From Ampullaceana balthica (Eukaryota > Mollusca > Gastropoda > Lymnaeidae), in assembly GCA_944989445.1 (NCBI GenBank), contig CALYLW010000123.1:958501-1022500 (forward strand): a stretch of 64,000 bases of DNA, given 5' to 3'. Below the pieces are notes generated by a model, which worked only from the letters and a program-made list of their open reading frames with translations, did not search any database and had not been told where the DNA came from. Position 1 is the first letter of the stretch. Each line of letters opens with the position of its first letter. This document shows, piece after piece, positions 34,410 through 45,912 of this stretch. Made by a program: the position numbers and the translations under genes.

Positions 34410-34431
34410 TATATATGGTAACCGTCCATCT

Positions 34432-34700
34432 TCATGGGAAGACGGACTGTGTACTCCTGTTCCTCTTCCCCCTACCCTTTCCCCTGACCATTCTCTCTTC
34501 GTTCAAAGCTATGAGGGATGCTTTCGCGACATGAATGCCCTTACTCACTTTAGCCCGCCAGGAGGTGTGCTCCTCGGCAATGGTCTCCTGCGTTTTATGG
34601 TCTATCTGTGACAGTGACAGGTCTTTCTTGCAGACGTCCTCAAAGTGGAAGCAGGGGCGACATCTTTTTCCCATACCAGTTGCCAGTTCACCGTAAAGCT
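34432..34700 (-). pseudogene. LINE C-terminal fragment (sense part of a 5'-inverted insertion)
   Basis: On the minus strand from 34707 the frame reads 'LYGELATGMGKRCRP', 'FHFEDVCKKDLSLSQID' and 'EEHTSWRAKVSKG'. The pattern G-x-R-P-x-x-(R/H)-(F/Y)-x-D-V-C-K-(R/K)-D-L is the conserved tail that follows the reverse transcriptase in a widespread non-LTR family. The adjoining plus-strand piece carries the sequence that should directly precede it. Confidence 0.72.
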
Positions 34701-35230
34701 CCAACATTTGGTCAATATGTTCTCAGAGGAATGCAAGGAATTCGGTTTATCGATATGCCTCAAAAAGACCAACATTATGAGACAAGGCACCTTCCAGCAA
34801 TCTCCATTGATGGAAACACCTTGGATGTCGTCGATGATTTCACCTACATTGGTAGTAAAATCACAAGCACACTCTCCCGGGATAAGGAAATAAGAACAAG
34901 AATCGGCAAGGCAGCATCATTAATTGCTAGGCTGAATGAAAGAGAGTGGAACAATACGCAGCTCACAGATAGGACGAAAATCACTGTGTACCAGGCCTGC
35001 GTGCTCAGCACACTCCTCTATGGCAGCGAGTGCTGGACGACTTACGCAAAGGAAACAACAGCTTCCACTTACGATGCTTGCGTAGGATTCTACGCATCAA
35101 CTGGCAGGACAAGATCACCAATGTCGAGGTACTCAGAAGGAGCCATATGCTGAGTATGCACTCAATACTGAGTGAGCGGCGCCTGCGGTGATTGGGTAAT
35201 TTCCGCAGGATGAGCACGGAGCGCATTCAT
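34690..35230 (+). pseudogene. LINE reverse-transcriptase C-terminal half (inverted part)
   Basis: Plus-strand frames (one frameshift near 34790) read 'ECKEFGLSICLKKTNIM', then 'LDVVDDFTYIGSKITS', 'RTRIGKAASLIARLNE', 'VYQACVLSTLLYGSECWTTY', and after another frameshift 'LRRILRINWQDKITN', 'RRLRWLGNFRRMSTERIHK'. These are the thumb and connection motifs C-terminal to the catalytic region of a non-LTR reverse transcriptase. The YADD catalytic motif lies upstream and is not included. The Helitron at 35244 interrupts the right side. Confidence 0.8.
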
Positions 35231-35243
35231 AAATATATATATA

Positions 35244-37555
35244 CTAGCAGACCAGTCGTGCGTTGCAACGATCTCAGTAAAAAGTAATACATATAGTTAA
35301 AAAAGGAATTAGTTTAAGGGTCATCGGACACATAAGTTTAACATATGAAATCTGTTCCTTTCAATCAATTTCATAACAAATATATAAATAGTTTTATCTA
35401 TATTTCCCAATATCGTGTAAAATTGAATGGGGAATACAATTTTAAAAGTTTAGTATATAAAAAAACACATTTATGGCCCCCAATCCCGAGAAAATCGACA
35501 TTATGAATTCAGTGCCCTATAGTAATTTAATATAGGCGCTTAAGTTTTTAAATAAGGAGTTTGGTCAAAATGCAGTTAATTTCTCATTATCTAACACTTA
35601 AACTATTTTTATATAGCTAATATGAGAAAAAATACATTAAGAGGCCCCCTGGCCCATTCAGTTCAAGATGTACATTTTGAAAACCTGTTCATTTAAATTC
35701 AGTTTCATCATTGATATATTTCTAAAGTTCATTAAAAACTGAGTAGGAGATAATATCTTAGAGTATACAAAAAAAAAGACATTTTGGGCCCCCGACCCAT
35801 TCGATCTAAGATGTAAATTTCAAAATGCTGTTCATTTTAATTATGTTCCATCATTGATATATTTCGCAAGATCGTTAAAAATAGAATGATTAATAATATC
35901 TCAAACATATACGAAAAAAGACATTTGGTGCCTCAAGGCCTGAACGATTGAACATTAGACGTGCAGTGCCCTTTTTTATTTTTATATGGGCTTCCAAGTT
36001 TTTATATACAAAATTTGATTAAGATCCATTCATTTACTCAGTAGCTATCACATAAACCATTTTATATAGCTCACATAAGCAAAAAACGACATTAAGGGCC
36101 CCATGGCCCAATTAGTGCAAGATGTAAAGTTCAAAACACCTGTTTATTTCAATAATTTTCATAGCGGATATATCTCTCGATATGAATCTAGATCTTTAAA
36201 ACTTGAATGGGGAATAAAGCCTTAAACGTTTATGAAAAAGATATTTTGGGCACCCAGCCCCGACGAAATCGACATTAGGAAATTAGTGCATATAGTATTT
36301 CGATATTGGCTACCAAGTTGTTATATACAAAGTTTGGTTAAAATCCATCAATTTACCTAATAGCTAACGCTTAAAGTAATATTTATATAGCTCATATAAG
36401 AAAAAAGGCTATAAAGGACATGTATACATACATTCATACTTTCATTTATATATATATAGATATAAGGAAAAAATACACTAAGGGTGCCCAGGCCCATTCG
36501 GTTCAAAATGTACATTTTTAAAACCTGTTTATTTAAATTCAGGTTCATCATGGATATATTTCTCAAGATCGTTAAAATAAAATGGCAAATAATATCTCAA
36601 ACATATTCGAAAAAAGACATTTTGGGCCCCCAGCCCTGAACGATTGAATATTAGACGTGCAGTGCCCTTTGTTATTTTAAAATGGGCTACGCCGTTTTTA
36701 TATATACAAAGTTTGGTTAAGATCCATTCATTTACTTAGCTATCACATAAACTAATTTTTATATAGCTCATATAAGCAAAAAAATGACATTAAGGGCCCC
36801 AGGGCCCAATTAGTGCAAGATGTAAAGTTCAAAATACCTGTTTGTTTCAATCAATTTCATAGCGGATATATTTCTATATATTTATCTGGATCTTGAATAC
36901 TTAAATGGGGAATACAATCTTAAACGATTATTTAAAAAAGACATTTTTGGCCCCCGGCCCCAAAGAAATGGGCATTAGGAAATTAGTGCTCTATAATATT
37001 TCAATATTGGCTACCAAGTTGTTATATACAAAGTTTCGTTAAGATCCATCAGTTTACCTAATAGCTAACGTTTAAAGTAATTTTTATACAGCTCATATAA
37101 TAAAAAAATCATATTATGGGCCCCCGGCGCCCCATGAGTGTTAAAAATTGCAAACAAAGTTGCCAGTTACCATCCCAGGAGCATACTCAAAAGTTTCCAT
37201 AAGTTTCATATCGATCAGATGAATGGTTTAGTCGGCTATAAAGGACATACATACATACATACATACATACATACATACATACATACATACATACATACAT
37301 ACATACATACATACATACATACATACATACATACATACATACATACATACATACATACATACATACATACACACATACACACATACATACATACATACAT
37401 ACATACATACATACATACATACATACATACATACATACATACATACATACATACATACATACATACATACATACATACATACATACATACATACAAAAAT
37501 ACATACATACATACATACATACATACATACATACTTTGATTTTTATATATATAGA
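35244..37555 (-). mobile_element. Helitron built of ~320-450-bp monomers (2.3 kb)
   Basis: Read on the minus strand: 5' end TCTATATATATAAAAATCAA (37555), an ACAT-type microsatellite, then monomers, and a 3' end with the palindrome CGTTGCAACG, 'cacgactggtctg', CTAG (35244) and T. The motif 'gacattag..a..agtgc' recurs at about 35497, 35950, 36271, 36648 and 36970. The pairs 35950/36648 and 36271/36970 are both ~699 bp apart, so a two-monomer block was duplicated. No protein coding. The base before the 5' TC is T rather than the expected A. Confidence 0.75.
37245..37534. repeat. (ACAT)n microsatellite, about 290 bp
   Basis: Tetranucleotide run with interruptions at about 37371-37383 (ACAC) and 37496 (AAAA), located next to the 5' end of the Helitron. 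His-Thr-Tyr-Ile and Met-Tyr-Val-Cys frames are artefacts. Confidence 0.98.
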
Positions 37556-38332
37556 AGATGTTCACGTTTTTTGGTATCGTAATTGTAATGAACATCATTT
37601 AGGAAATATTGCAATATTTTAGGGAAACGTAAACAAAAATTATTCTTGAAAGAAATATGATTAAGCGTAAGGAAACAAATTCAAGCGCAATAGGTACATT
37701 TTATTAGATAGCCAGAAAACACTTACGTAAGATACAAAAATAAAGAAATTCAAAACTACGCAACGTCTTTCAAATTGGAAATACACAGTAAAGAGAAAAC
37801 AAATCCAAACAAGCAATATATTAAAGTAAAAATCATTTTGAAAGTGTATCATCAAAAGGTTATACTTATGAATCTGCAAACAGACGTATAACTTGTTTAT
37901 ACACTTATTATATAACGATTTATTGTCCTAGCTAGTGTCCTACTCATAAATTAAAGTGTTATTTTACCTCTTATTTATCGATTTTCCCCAGTTTGGGTGC
38001 AAAAACTTTTTTGTTACATTGAAAAAAATATTTAGTTCCAGTCTACCTTGAAACACTACCATTTTCAGCAAAGAGTGCACACGACTTACCGAAATTATTA
38101 CTTAATGTACTTGTCACATTGTTGAAAATTTAAATGAAAATAATCAGTAAGCGCCGCACATTTTACAAATAAATCAATTTGAAATCCTGAAACATAATTA
38201 CTTGATAAGTATATACCATTTGTACAAAAGGAGTTAATTATTATACACAATGTATTTAAATATAAATGAGTAAATATTAAAACTTCATGGTTTGTGACTA
38301 ATCACATGTAAAAAATAATGATTTTAAAATAG
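37556..38332 (+). other. Intron immediately upstream of the lectin exon
   Basis: No repeat or extra mini-exon was recognised. A short 'cattttcag' acceptor-like site at about 38069 is not followed by a phase-compatible exon with a donor. Confidence 0.5.
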
Positions 38333-38754
38333 AATGCATCCCCGATGAGAAATATGTGAGCAAATTTAACACATATGAATATTCGGGCAAGACGTACTAT
38401 CTGTCAAGAATCCACTACTCTTCTGATGACGAAGCAAGTGCCATTTGTTGGAAAATGTGTGGATATTTGGCCGAAATAGATGATAGAGTGGAAAACGACA
38501 TTTTCGCACATATATGGAGAGTTGACAGCAGCTTTGGCGTTCTAGTAGGAGGAACGGACAAGGATGAGAACGATTTTTGGACTTCTGAAAGAACTGGGGA
38601 GATTATACCATGAGTAAATTGGTGCGGTGGATTTTACCACGATGAAAATAAGAGACACTGCTTGTACTATATGAAGAACGAGATATGCGTCATTCACCTA
38701 CCTTGTTCTAAAACTTATAATCGGTTTCGATTTTTATGTGAAACATTTCCATAA
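38333..38754 (+). CDS. Terminal exon: C-type lectin domain with in-frame TGA
   Basis: After the acceptor 'attttaaaatag' (phase 1) the frame reads CIPDEKYVSKF, YEYSGKTYYLSR, 'DDEASAICWKMCGYLAEIDD', 'FGVLVGGTDKDENDFWTSE', 'GEIIP', then TGA (38611-38613), and continues in the same frame 'VNWCGGFYHDENKRHC', 'ICVIHLPCSKTYNRFRFLC', ETFP, TAA (38752-38754). The CTLD signature is clear: A-x-x-x-C-W-x-x-C-G-x-L-A, W in the core, NW-x-GG, and the final C-x8-C. The EPN/QPD and WND calcium-site motifs are not conserved, so sugar binding is doubtful. Restoring one base would leave about 140 codons; TGA may replace Trp TGG. It is a null allele, pseudogene or base-call error. Confidence 0.85.
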
Positions 38755-40167
38755 ATCAGTGCGTTGATTGAAGGTGATTTTTAGTTTGAAGGCATTTCTT
38801 CTAAAACATTTCTTCTGCATTTACATTATATTGGTACTATTAAAGAAAATTTCCATCTTCCTATGTATATTTTTTTTCTAAATATGCACCACTTAAACAA
38901 AAATATAAGAAAATCGAATGAGAGGAATTTTATCTCTAAGTAATTCTATGTCGATTTCATCTTTGAATGTCTTTGTTGTGATTTTAAACCAAAAATTTTA
39001 TGTTTGGAGTTTGGACATGATTTTAAAGCATTCTGTTATGGTCCTTGCCTTGTTGTCAGTCATAAAATTCAATTATTAAAAATTATTATATATATATATA
39101 TTAAACATACGAATCTAAATTAACTGTTACATCTAAATATTTTTAAAAATGCAATGTTGGTTCCTAAGAATATAAAAGAAAACGAAGTATTCAAAAAGCG
39201 ATTATTAAAAAAAACATTTTTCTTTTTAGGCTCAGCTTTCTTTTATTTATTAGTCATTGATTTCTTTCATATTTTGCATATTAAGATATACATTTAAAGC
39301 ATGAGTTAATCAAGTCAACTATATTTGAAACAATCATAATTAAAACTCTGTGGAATTGAAGTTTCTGATTACATCATTAACTAAGTAAACAGTGACTATC
39401 TATATACTACCATTTTACTGGAGAATAAAATGATGTCTAATCAATTAAATTTGAAAAGAATAAACAATAGCAAGATATTACTCAAACTTGTTACTATTTA
39501 TTACTGTATGATATTACTATAAAAAATAATTCTTTTTTACAGTTCAAAATCAAACTAATAATTATAAGTTATAATGTGTTAAATGTTAAAAGCTTGAAAA
39601 AAATTATAATTGGATCATTTCTTATCAAGACAGAAATATGGCACATTTCTTATGGGGTTAAAAATTAGAGGGAACCAATTCGCCACAAAAAGTAAGCTCA
39701 GAAGGCTTTTCCACAATTAAAAATTTTTAATAATGTAATGCTATATATCTACCACAGCGCTGATTTTTATATTTATAAAATTCATTTAGCCAACACTTAT
39801 AAAAAAATGTCGTATTACTTTCGACTGTGTGTCATTTGTTTATTACTAATTAAAAATAAATTCTTACACGTTAATTAATTTAATTATCTACAGACTCTAT
39901 TGTAAAAAATAGTGTATGTTATCAATATGCACTAAATGTATCACGTAATAATTTTTTTAAAGTTTTAACAAAATACTAGGCGTTATATACTTTTGTACCT
40001 TTTCAATATTTTGTTCTAAGGATAATCAAGAGGAACTATAAGATATGAACAAAATAATTGCATATTAAACACTAAATGAGTCGAAAATTTAACATATAAG
40101 TCTTGGAAGTGTATCTATCAGTTACTTTTAAAATGTTTTATACACATTAAATTGATAGGTTTTATTT
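38755..40167. other. 3' flank of the lectin gene
   Basis: AT-rich. AATAAA-like signals occur (for example 'gagaataaaat' near 39420), but none can be tied to the gene without transcripts. No coding segment recognised. Confidence 0.4.
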
Positions 40168-40848
40168 AGGGCTGTTAACTATTAATTTAAATTTAATCGT
40201 TAACATTTGAAAAATTAACGATTAATTAATCGTTAATTTCGATTAAAGCCATACATTAACATTTATGATTTCTTAAGTAACACTTATTAAATGTTCCTGT
40301 TGAAAATCTAAAGAGCACTGGACTGTCTCCTTTACATGTCATCTTTTAACCAACTACGCAAAAAGACAAGTGTGTTGACATTATTTGGTTCAAGTGATGA
40401 GCGGGTCTCATTGACAATATAACCAGCCGAGCTGAACAATCATTCACATGGAACTGATGTAACTGGTATGCACAAAACGGTCTTGGCAAGTAATGATATT
40501 ATCGGATATCGGTGTTCATTAAGTTTCCACCATTGTAGAGTGTTAATGGGTTCAGGATCTTTCATCTCCATTTTGTAACGCAGTTATTCATCAGAAGAGC
40601 TGTCGTCATTACTGCCATTAGCTTAATTGTGATTTTCATTTGGTTTGATAAGTAAGCAAGGTGTTCGAACCATGGTAGGCCAACTCTATCAAAATTTTGA
40701 ACATTCCCTCAGTAAGTAGTTTAAAACCACAATGTTCGTATAATCGTCTTATAAGTGATGGATCGATTAATCGGTAAAAATATTTTAAACCGTAAAAATT
40801 GTTAACGTTTAATCAATAAATTAATCGTTAATTTCCGCTGCTTAGTTG
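40168..40848 (-). mobile_element. Degenerate hAT fragment, copy C
   Basis: Left end TAGGGCTGTTAACTATTAAT; collinear with copy A, sharing 'aagacaagtgtgttgacatt', 'gaacaatcattcacatggaa' and 'catctccattttgtaacgca'. The minus strand keeps only shattered remains of the dimerisation region. The right end near 40800 has 'aatcaataaattaatcgtta'. Confidence 0.6.
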
Positions 40849-41984
40849 TATTATTATTCTTATGCCATAAAGTGTAATCAATATAAAATTACCTCTTTTC
40901 ACAGTTATAAGCATTATTATTTATCTCTTATATAACTGAGCAAGTTATAATTCGTTATTTGGTTAGTGGGTGGATTGATGAATCTAGACACATTTTAAAA
41001 TAATAATTGATAGAAAATTATAGAAAAAATGTATGAAATTAAATTTCTGCTTTCCACTAAGTATCAACTTTTGTACGAAAGGATCCCTAATGTTTATTTG
41101 TTGTTTTTTTTTACATTAATAAATTTTGAAACATTGGATAACAGGTAGGTGAATTGATATAAACTAAAATTTGATCACAATAAACTGATTGGTTAATGTC
41201 CAATATCTAACGCTTCTTGTTCTTTTAATCTTGTCTTTTTCACAAATTAAATTTTAGAAACTTCATCAATCTTGGCACTTATGTTTTATCATGCTCCAGT
41301 TTAAAATCTAGGACTGTTAAAAGTGACAAAATTTATCAAAAACTCTAATTATCACCTAAAGTTTCACACCAATTAAAATGCCATATGAATACGCTATACA
41401 ATAAACTATTTGAACATTTTCCCCGGAACGAAGTTATACAATGCCTTGCATGTGAGCAATCTTCTCTATCTACCCCATGGTGAGGACATATTTTGACATT
41501 TGTAGTTGGCTTAATTCTGAAAAATAACTGGCTATCGTATCAGACTAATTCGAGTAGATTGGTATATCAACAGTTTTGGTAAAATACACGCTTCCTTTTA
41601 CACGGAATGCATTGGAGTCTGTATCACATATAGCATTATGTTACGTAACTGAATTCGATAATTCCATGATATTCATACATAATTGCGAGTTAAAGTCTGG
41701 TATTCAAGTCAAAAGTAAAAATATGAACTCAAATATAAATAGTGTACAATATTGTAACTCTTTGTTTAATGCAAATATTACTATTTGATATCCAAGCAAT
41801 ATGTTTTATATATCAATTGTTGGTATTCCAATGGAAAAACCCGACGAGTCTGAAATCATTGCAATTCCTTTGGAGTTGCTTTACATAACAATATTTTCAG
41901 GATTATTTAATTATTTTTATTAATTGCAAACAGAAACATTGTGATCAGTGCTAGCCATGTTTGCTTGACACTGTGGCAGAAACG
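40849..41984. other. Intergenic, nothing recognised
   Basis: Scanned both strands for further chitin-binding, lectin or mini-exon sequence and found none. The 70-codon frame at 41576-41788 has no motif. Confidence 0.4.
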
Positions 41985-42125
41985 ATCGCCTGTAAGTGCA
42001 AATATAACTTAACGAGCAATGGAATACTACACTTGCGATGAATGGTACCACGCAACATGCATGACTGTGAGCACACTAAACTACATATCATTAGAAAATT
42101 AAAGACGCATCTGGGGATTGCATGA
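41985..42125 (+). pseudogene. PHD-finger-like remnant, probably retroelement-derived
   Basis: The plus strand reads 'AMEYYTCDEWYHATCM' then 'TVSTLNYISLEN', the C-D-x-W-Y-H-x-x-C core of a PHD finger like those found in first open frames of some non-LTR elements. Upstream zinc ligands (C-K-C) appear in another frame and a TAA follows, so it is broken. Only about 45 codons are recognisable. Confidence 0.4.
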
Positions 42126-42887
42126 CGTCTGAGTAACTCAAATCAGTTCACGTTTGTTTTATTACTATAAACTGAGAACCAATAACTCTTAATGTGTCTG
42201 GATAATTGAATGGCTCAGTCAACCGCAGCGTTGAGTAAACTTAAATACGTCTGATAAACGAGAATATATGTAGCCGATTAATGCAGTCTCTGGTGACATC
42301 TTTTTGTTCGGATGGAAAGCCTGGAAACTCACAGCGTACCTTTAAAGAAAGATAAGTTCCCTAGAAAAGGAATGTTTCCGAAAGATATTTATAATCTCAT
42401 ACATAAAGTATATAAAGTACGAAGTTTTCCGCGATAGAATAGCTATCATCATCTGTCCATATGAGGACTTTCTCACTTGATCAAGAAAAAAACATAGAAG
42501 GTTGCAAGGACAAGTTGCAAGATCCGCAAGTCTTGCAAAGACCATAATGCAATTCACATTCCTGAGAGGTAGAATAAGAGGCACGAAAAAATAAAGCAAT
42601 AGGAGGATGGCATACAAATGAAGAACCTGTCGTTCTTTGACATGAAAAATGGCGTCAAGTAACGGACAGTCTGCAAATGCGTCCCATCGGAAATAAAAAA
42701 AGCTCTTGACGCCGCCGGATATTGTTTTCGTTTAAAAATAAAATAATAAATTACTTAACAAACACTTTTTTTTACAAATAAAGCTACAAATCAAGTATTT
42801 CATTTTTATTAATTTTTAAAATCATGTTAAAAACAATGAAGTTTAAATTGAGAAAGTCGCTAATGCTAGCGGGGATGTATGGTCTTT
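42126..42887. other. Unassigned stretch
   Basis: Minus-strand open frame 42617-42342 is hydrophobic but lacks a signal-peptide start in gene context. No repeat recognised. The inverted pair 'ggcgtcaag'/'cttgacgcc' (42651-42659, 42704-42712) is a short hairpin. Confidence 0.35.
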
Positions 42888-42968
42888 CTAGAACTGAAAG
42901 TCAGAAGATGATTTAATTTTGCTATTACCGCTTTCAGCATTATCTGACCACACAACACATTGGTCATA
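42888..42968 (-). CDS. Candidate terminal mini-exon, minus strand
   Basis: After a good acceptor (minus: 'ctatttcag') a 27-codon phase-0 frame reads YDQCVVWSDNAESGN, then SKIKSSSDFQF and TAG. It lies downstream of the minus-strand chitin-binding exons and has protein-like composition. The exit phase of the 43831 exon (1) would not splice into it in this frame, so it may belong elsewhere or be chance. Confidence 0.22.
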   Translation of the reverse strand, partial: YDQCVVWSDNAESGNSKIKSSSDFQF

Positions 42969-43830
42969 CTGAAATAGAAAATCACATTTTTTAATTAAAA
43001 AAAATTACTATATAAAAGGAAATTTTAAAAATTTCGTAAAATGTTAAATATTATTTTGTAAAAATTGTTTTTCTTATTGCAATTCAATTCCATATAGTAT
43101 ATTTAGAATAAGCCGCTCATCAGCGAAGCTAAGTACTCAAATAACTTTGAAATTTAATTGAAAAACATTTATCAAAAGAAATTATTGCTCTTAAACTAAT
43201 GAGTTGGTACTTATGAAGTATTAAACGTCTCGTTGTGTAGAACAGGTCTTTGTAAGCTTGAAATTTTATTATTGAGATTTAAATCGTGTATCCAATTTTC
43301 TTTTTGCGTGTTTAAATTAAAACGGTAAAAATGTATTGTCTGGGTTTTTTTAAGCTAAAAAATTTAATAAAAATAACATTCATGTTACAGATAATGTGTG
43401 AACTTTGTAATTTTAGCAATCATTTCATACTTTGCCTAAAACCACCACGCACTCTATTAATTGCCTGGATTTCACACATTGTCGGTAACATCCTTAATAA
43501 ATTAATTAACTCAGATTCTTTGCTCAAAATTAAATTAAAAATATTGTATTTATTTATAAAGTTTACATTGGTCAATTGGCTATACGGCTAATAAATTCAG
43601 AAATTAGGATCGAAAAGCGATAAGTATTTACATTGTTAAAAATATGGAGCCACATTGTCCTCTACCATTTTATTTATAAATTTTCTTCCCCACCCATCAA
43701 CAATAATTACGTTCATTTAAATTCAGCTATTTCCCTTTCCCGATCAATCAAAATATCGTATCCACGACGTTAAAACTAGTGAATTCAAAGCCAGTTGACA
43801 ATAATCTGACAACGAAAAGTAGATTTTTAC

Positions 43831-43891
43831 CTCATTCTTTCTCATCTTTTATCTCACAATCTGATATACTTATGTCCACACATTTTTTAGT
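43831..43891 (-). CDS. Second gene, exon: C-terminal part of a CBM_14 domain
   Basis: On the minus strand, after 'gattcttgtttcag', phase 0 reads TKKCVDISISDC then EIKDEKE and TGA, followed by G^gtaaaa. Length (61 nt to the donor), phases and C-x7-C spacing match the plus-strand exon at 13570-13630. The TGA occupies codon 20, the last whole codon of the exon. Either the protein ends here as a short chitin-binding peptide, or the copy is disabled by a nonsense change. No mini-exons or lectin exon were found downstream on this strand. Confidence 0.72.
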
Positions 43892-44572
43892 CTGAAACAA
43901 GAATCAACATAAAAAGTAAAACATTGTCATGTATTTTGTGTATATTTAAAAATATATAAATTTTAAAAAATATCCTTATGCAAAATACATCTCAGTGTCT
44001 CTGAGAATTCAAAATGAGATGTGTGAAAATTTCAAAAGCAGTGGTATCATTTTTTTTATTGTGAGATAAAATATGAACACATCTGAGTCGTGTATAAGTG
44101 AAAACACGATATAATTGTTCAATATAAAAAATATAACATTTTAATTTATGTAAAATTAATAGCAGGAATAAAACGCATTTGTAAATTTTGACTTCATAAT
44201 TTCATATTCCTATTTTATGGGGCGCATTTACTTAGAATTTTTACGACATTTTATATGAGGGTTCAAACATGTTTTAAGGCAAAAATGTGGTTTAAAAATA
44301 TAGAGCCCTACTGAAATGCCAGTGAAAGGTACTTGCTTTTTTTTAACCTTAGTTTTATTTTCACATGAACCAATTGAAATTATATTCATTTAAACGGAAA
44401 TAAGGTCGTCAGAGATAACCTATAGTTATTTATTTCTATCAGAAATGGTTAAGTTCAGGGCATATTTTAAAATAATGAAAGCTTAGAGGAATATCAGTTG
44501 TAAATTGTAATGAAATCCAAAATAAATGCAAGTTGATATATTTATATGAACATGTAATGAATTTTCTTTTAC
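43892..44572 (-). other. Intron of the second chitin-binding gene
   Basis: 681 bp of AT-rich sequence between donor ACG^gtaaaa (44572) and acceptor tttcag (43892). No transposon is recognised, in contrast to the homologous 2.5-kb intron of the first gene. Confidence 0.65.
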
Positions 44573-44703
44573 CGTTGGACTCAAATGTCTCCCCTCCTTG
44601 CATGACCTTTCCTTAGGTTTGTAATTAGTGCACTGATAATATTTGCTACAAGACGTTGGGTGTGGTAGTCTACCAAGACTTGTAGTTCGACAAGGATTAG
44701 TCT
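44573..44703 (-). CDS. Second gene, exon: N-terminal part of a CBM_14 domain
   Basis: On the minus strand, after 'ctctaatttcag', phase 1 reads TNPCRTTSLGRLPHP, then TSCSKYYQCTNYKPKERSC and EGRHLSPT, ending ACG^gtaaaa in phase 0. It is 131 nt long, exactly like 10936-11066, with the same four cysteines and the TSCSKYYQC hallmark. The protein is clearly diverged from the first gene while the exon geometry is unchanged, so this is an old paralogue. An upstream signal-peptide exon is expected beyond the CTAT repeat but was not identified. Confidence 0.8.
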
Positions 44704-44851
44704 CTGAAATTAGAGTATTTTAAATAACTTATTTATTTTTACATACATATGAACTGCTCATTATATAATTGAAAATGTTTCCGAATCATAGAATATTTTA
44801 ATTTATTTGAAAACAAAAATATAGCTAAAATATGTAACATATTTAGTTGTG

Positions 44852-45912
<1,061 letters not shown>

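Larger units (their letters stand above)
10936..38754 (+). other. Span of a chitin-binding / Thr-linker / C-type lectin gene
   Basis: Ten exons were found by eye: 131 nt (entry phase 1, exit 0), 61 nt (0 to 1), seven of 27 nt (1 to 1) and a final CTLD exon (1 to stop). All phases are compatible, acceptors end in AG and donors begin with GT. The product would be secreted: one CBM_14 domain binding chitin, a 63-residue Thr-rich, probably O-glycosylated linker, then a lectin-like domain. Such chitin-binding lectins are plausible in mucus, cuticle, gut lining or shell matrix and in immunity; the role here is inference. Introns hold most of the window's transposons. A TGA in the last exon questions whether this allele is functional, and the 5' exon is missing. 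Confidence 0.75.

Noticed and set aside
34249..34611. 120-codon plus-strand frame
   Set aside because: It spans the right end of a hAT element, its target duplication and the reverse strand of a LINE fragment.
37138..37598. His-Thr-Tyr-Ile and Met-Tyr-Val-Cys frames on both strands
   Set aside because: Produced by the (ACAT)n microsatellite in the Helitron.
38060..38110. Extra mini-exon before the lectin exon ('cattttcagcaaagag')
   Set aside because: There is an acceptor-like site, but no GTAAGT donor 27 nt on and no similarity to the Thr-rich unit.
38611..38613. TGA as selenocysteine in the lectin exon
   Set aside because: No reason in the CTLD family, and no recognised SECIS structure was seen in the 3' flank; a mutated Trp codon is simpler.
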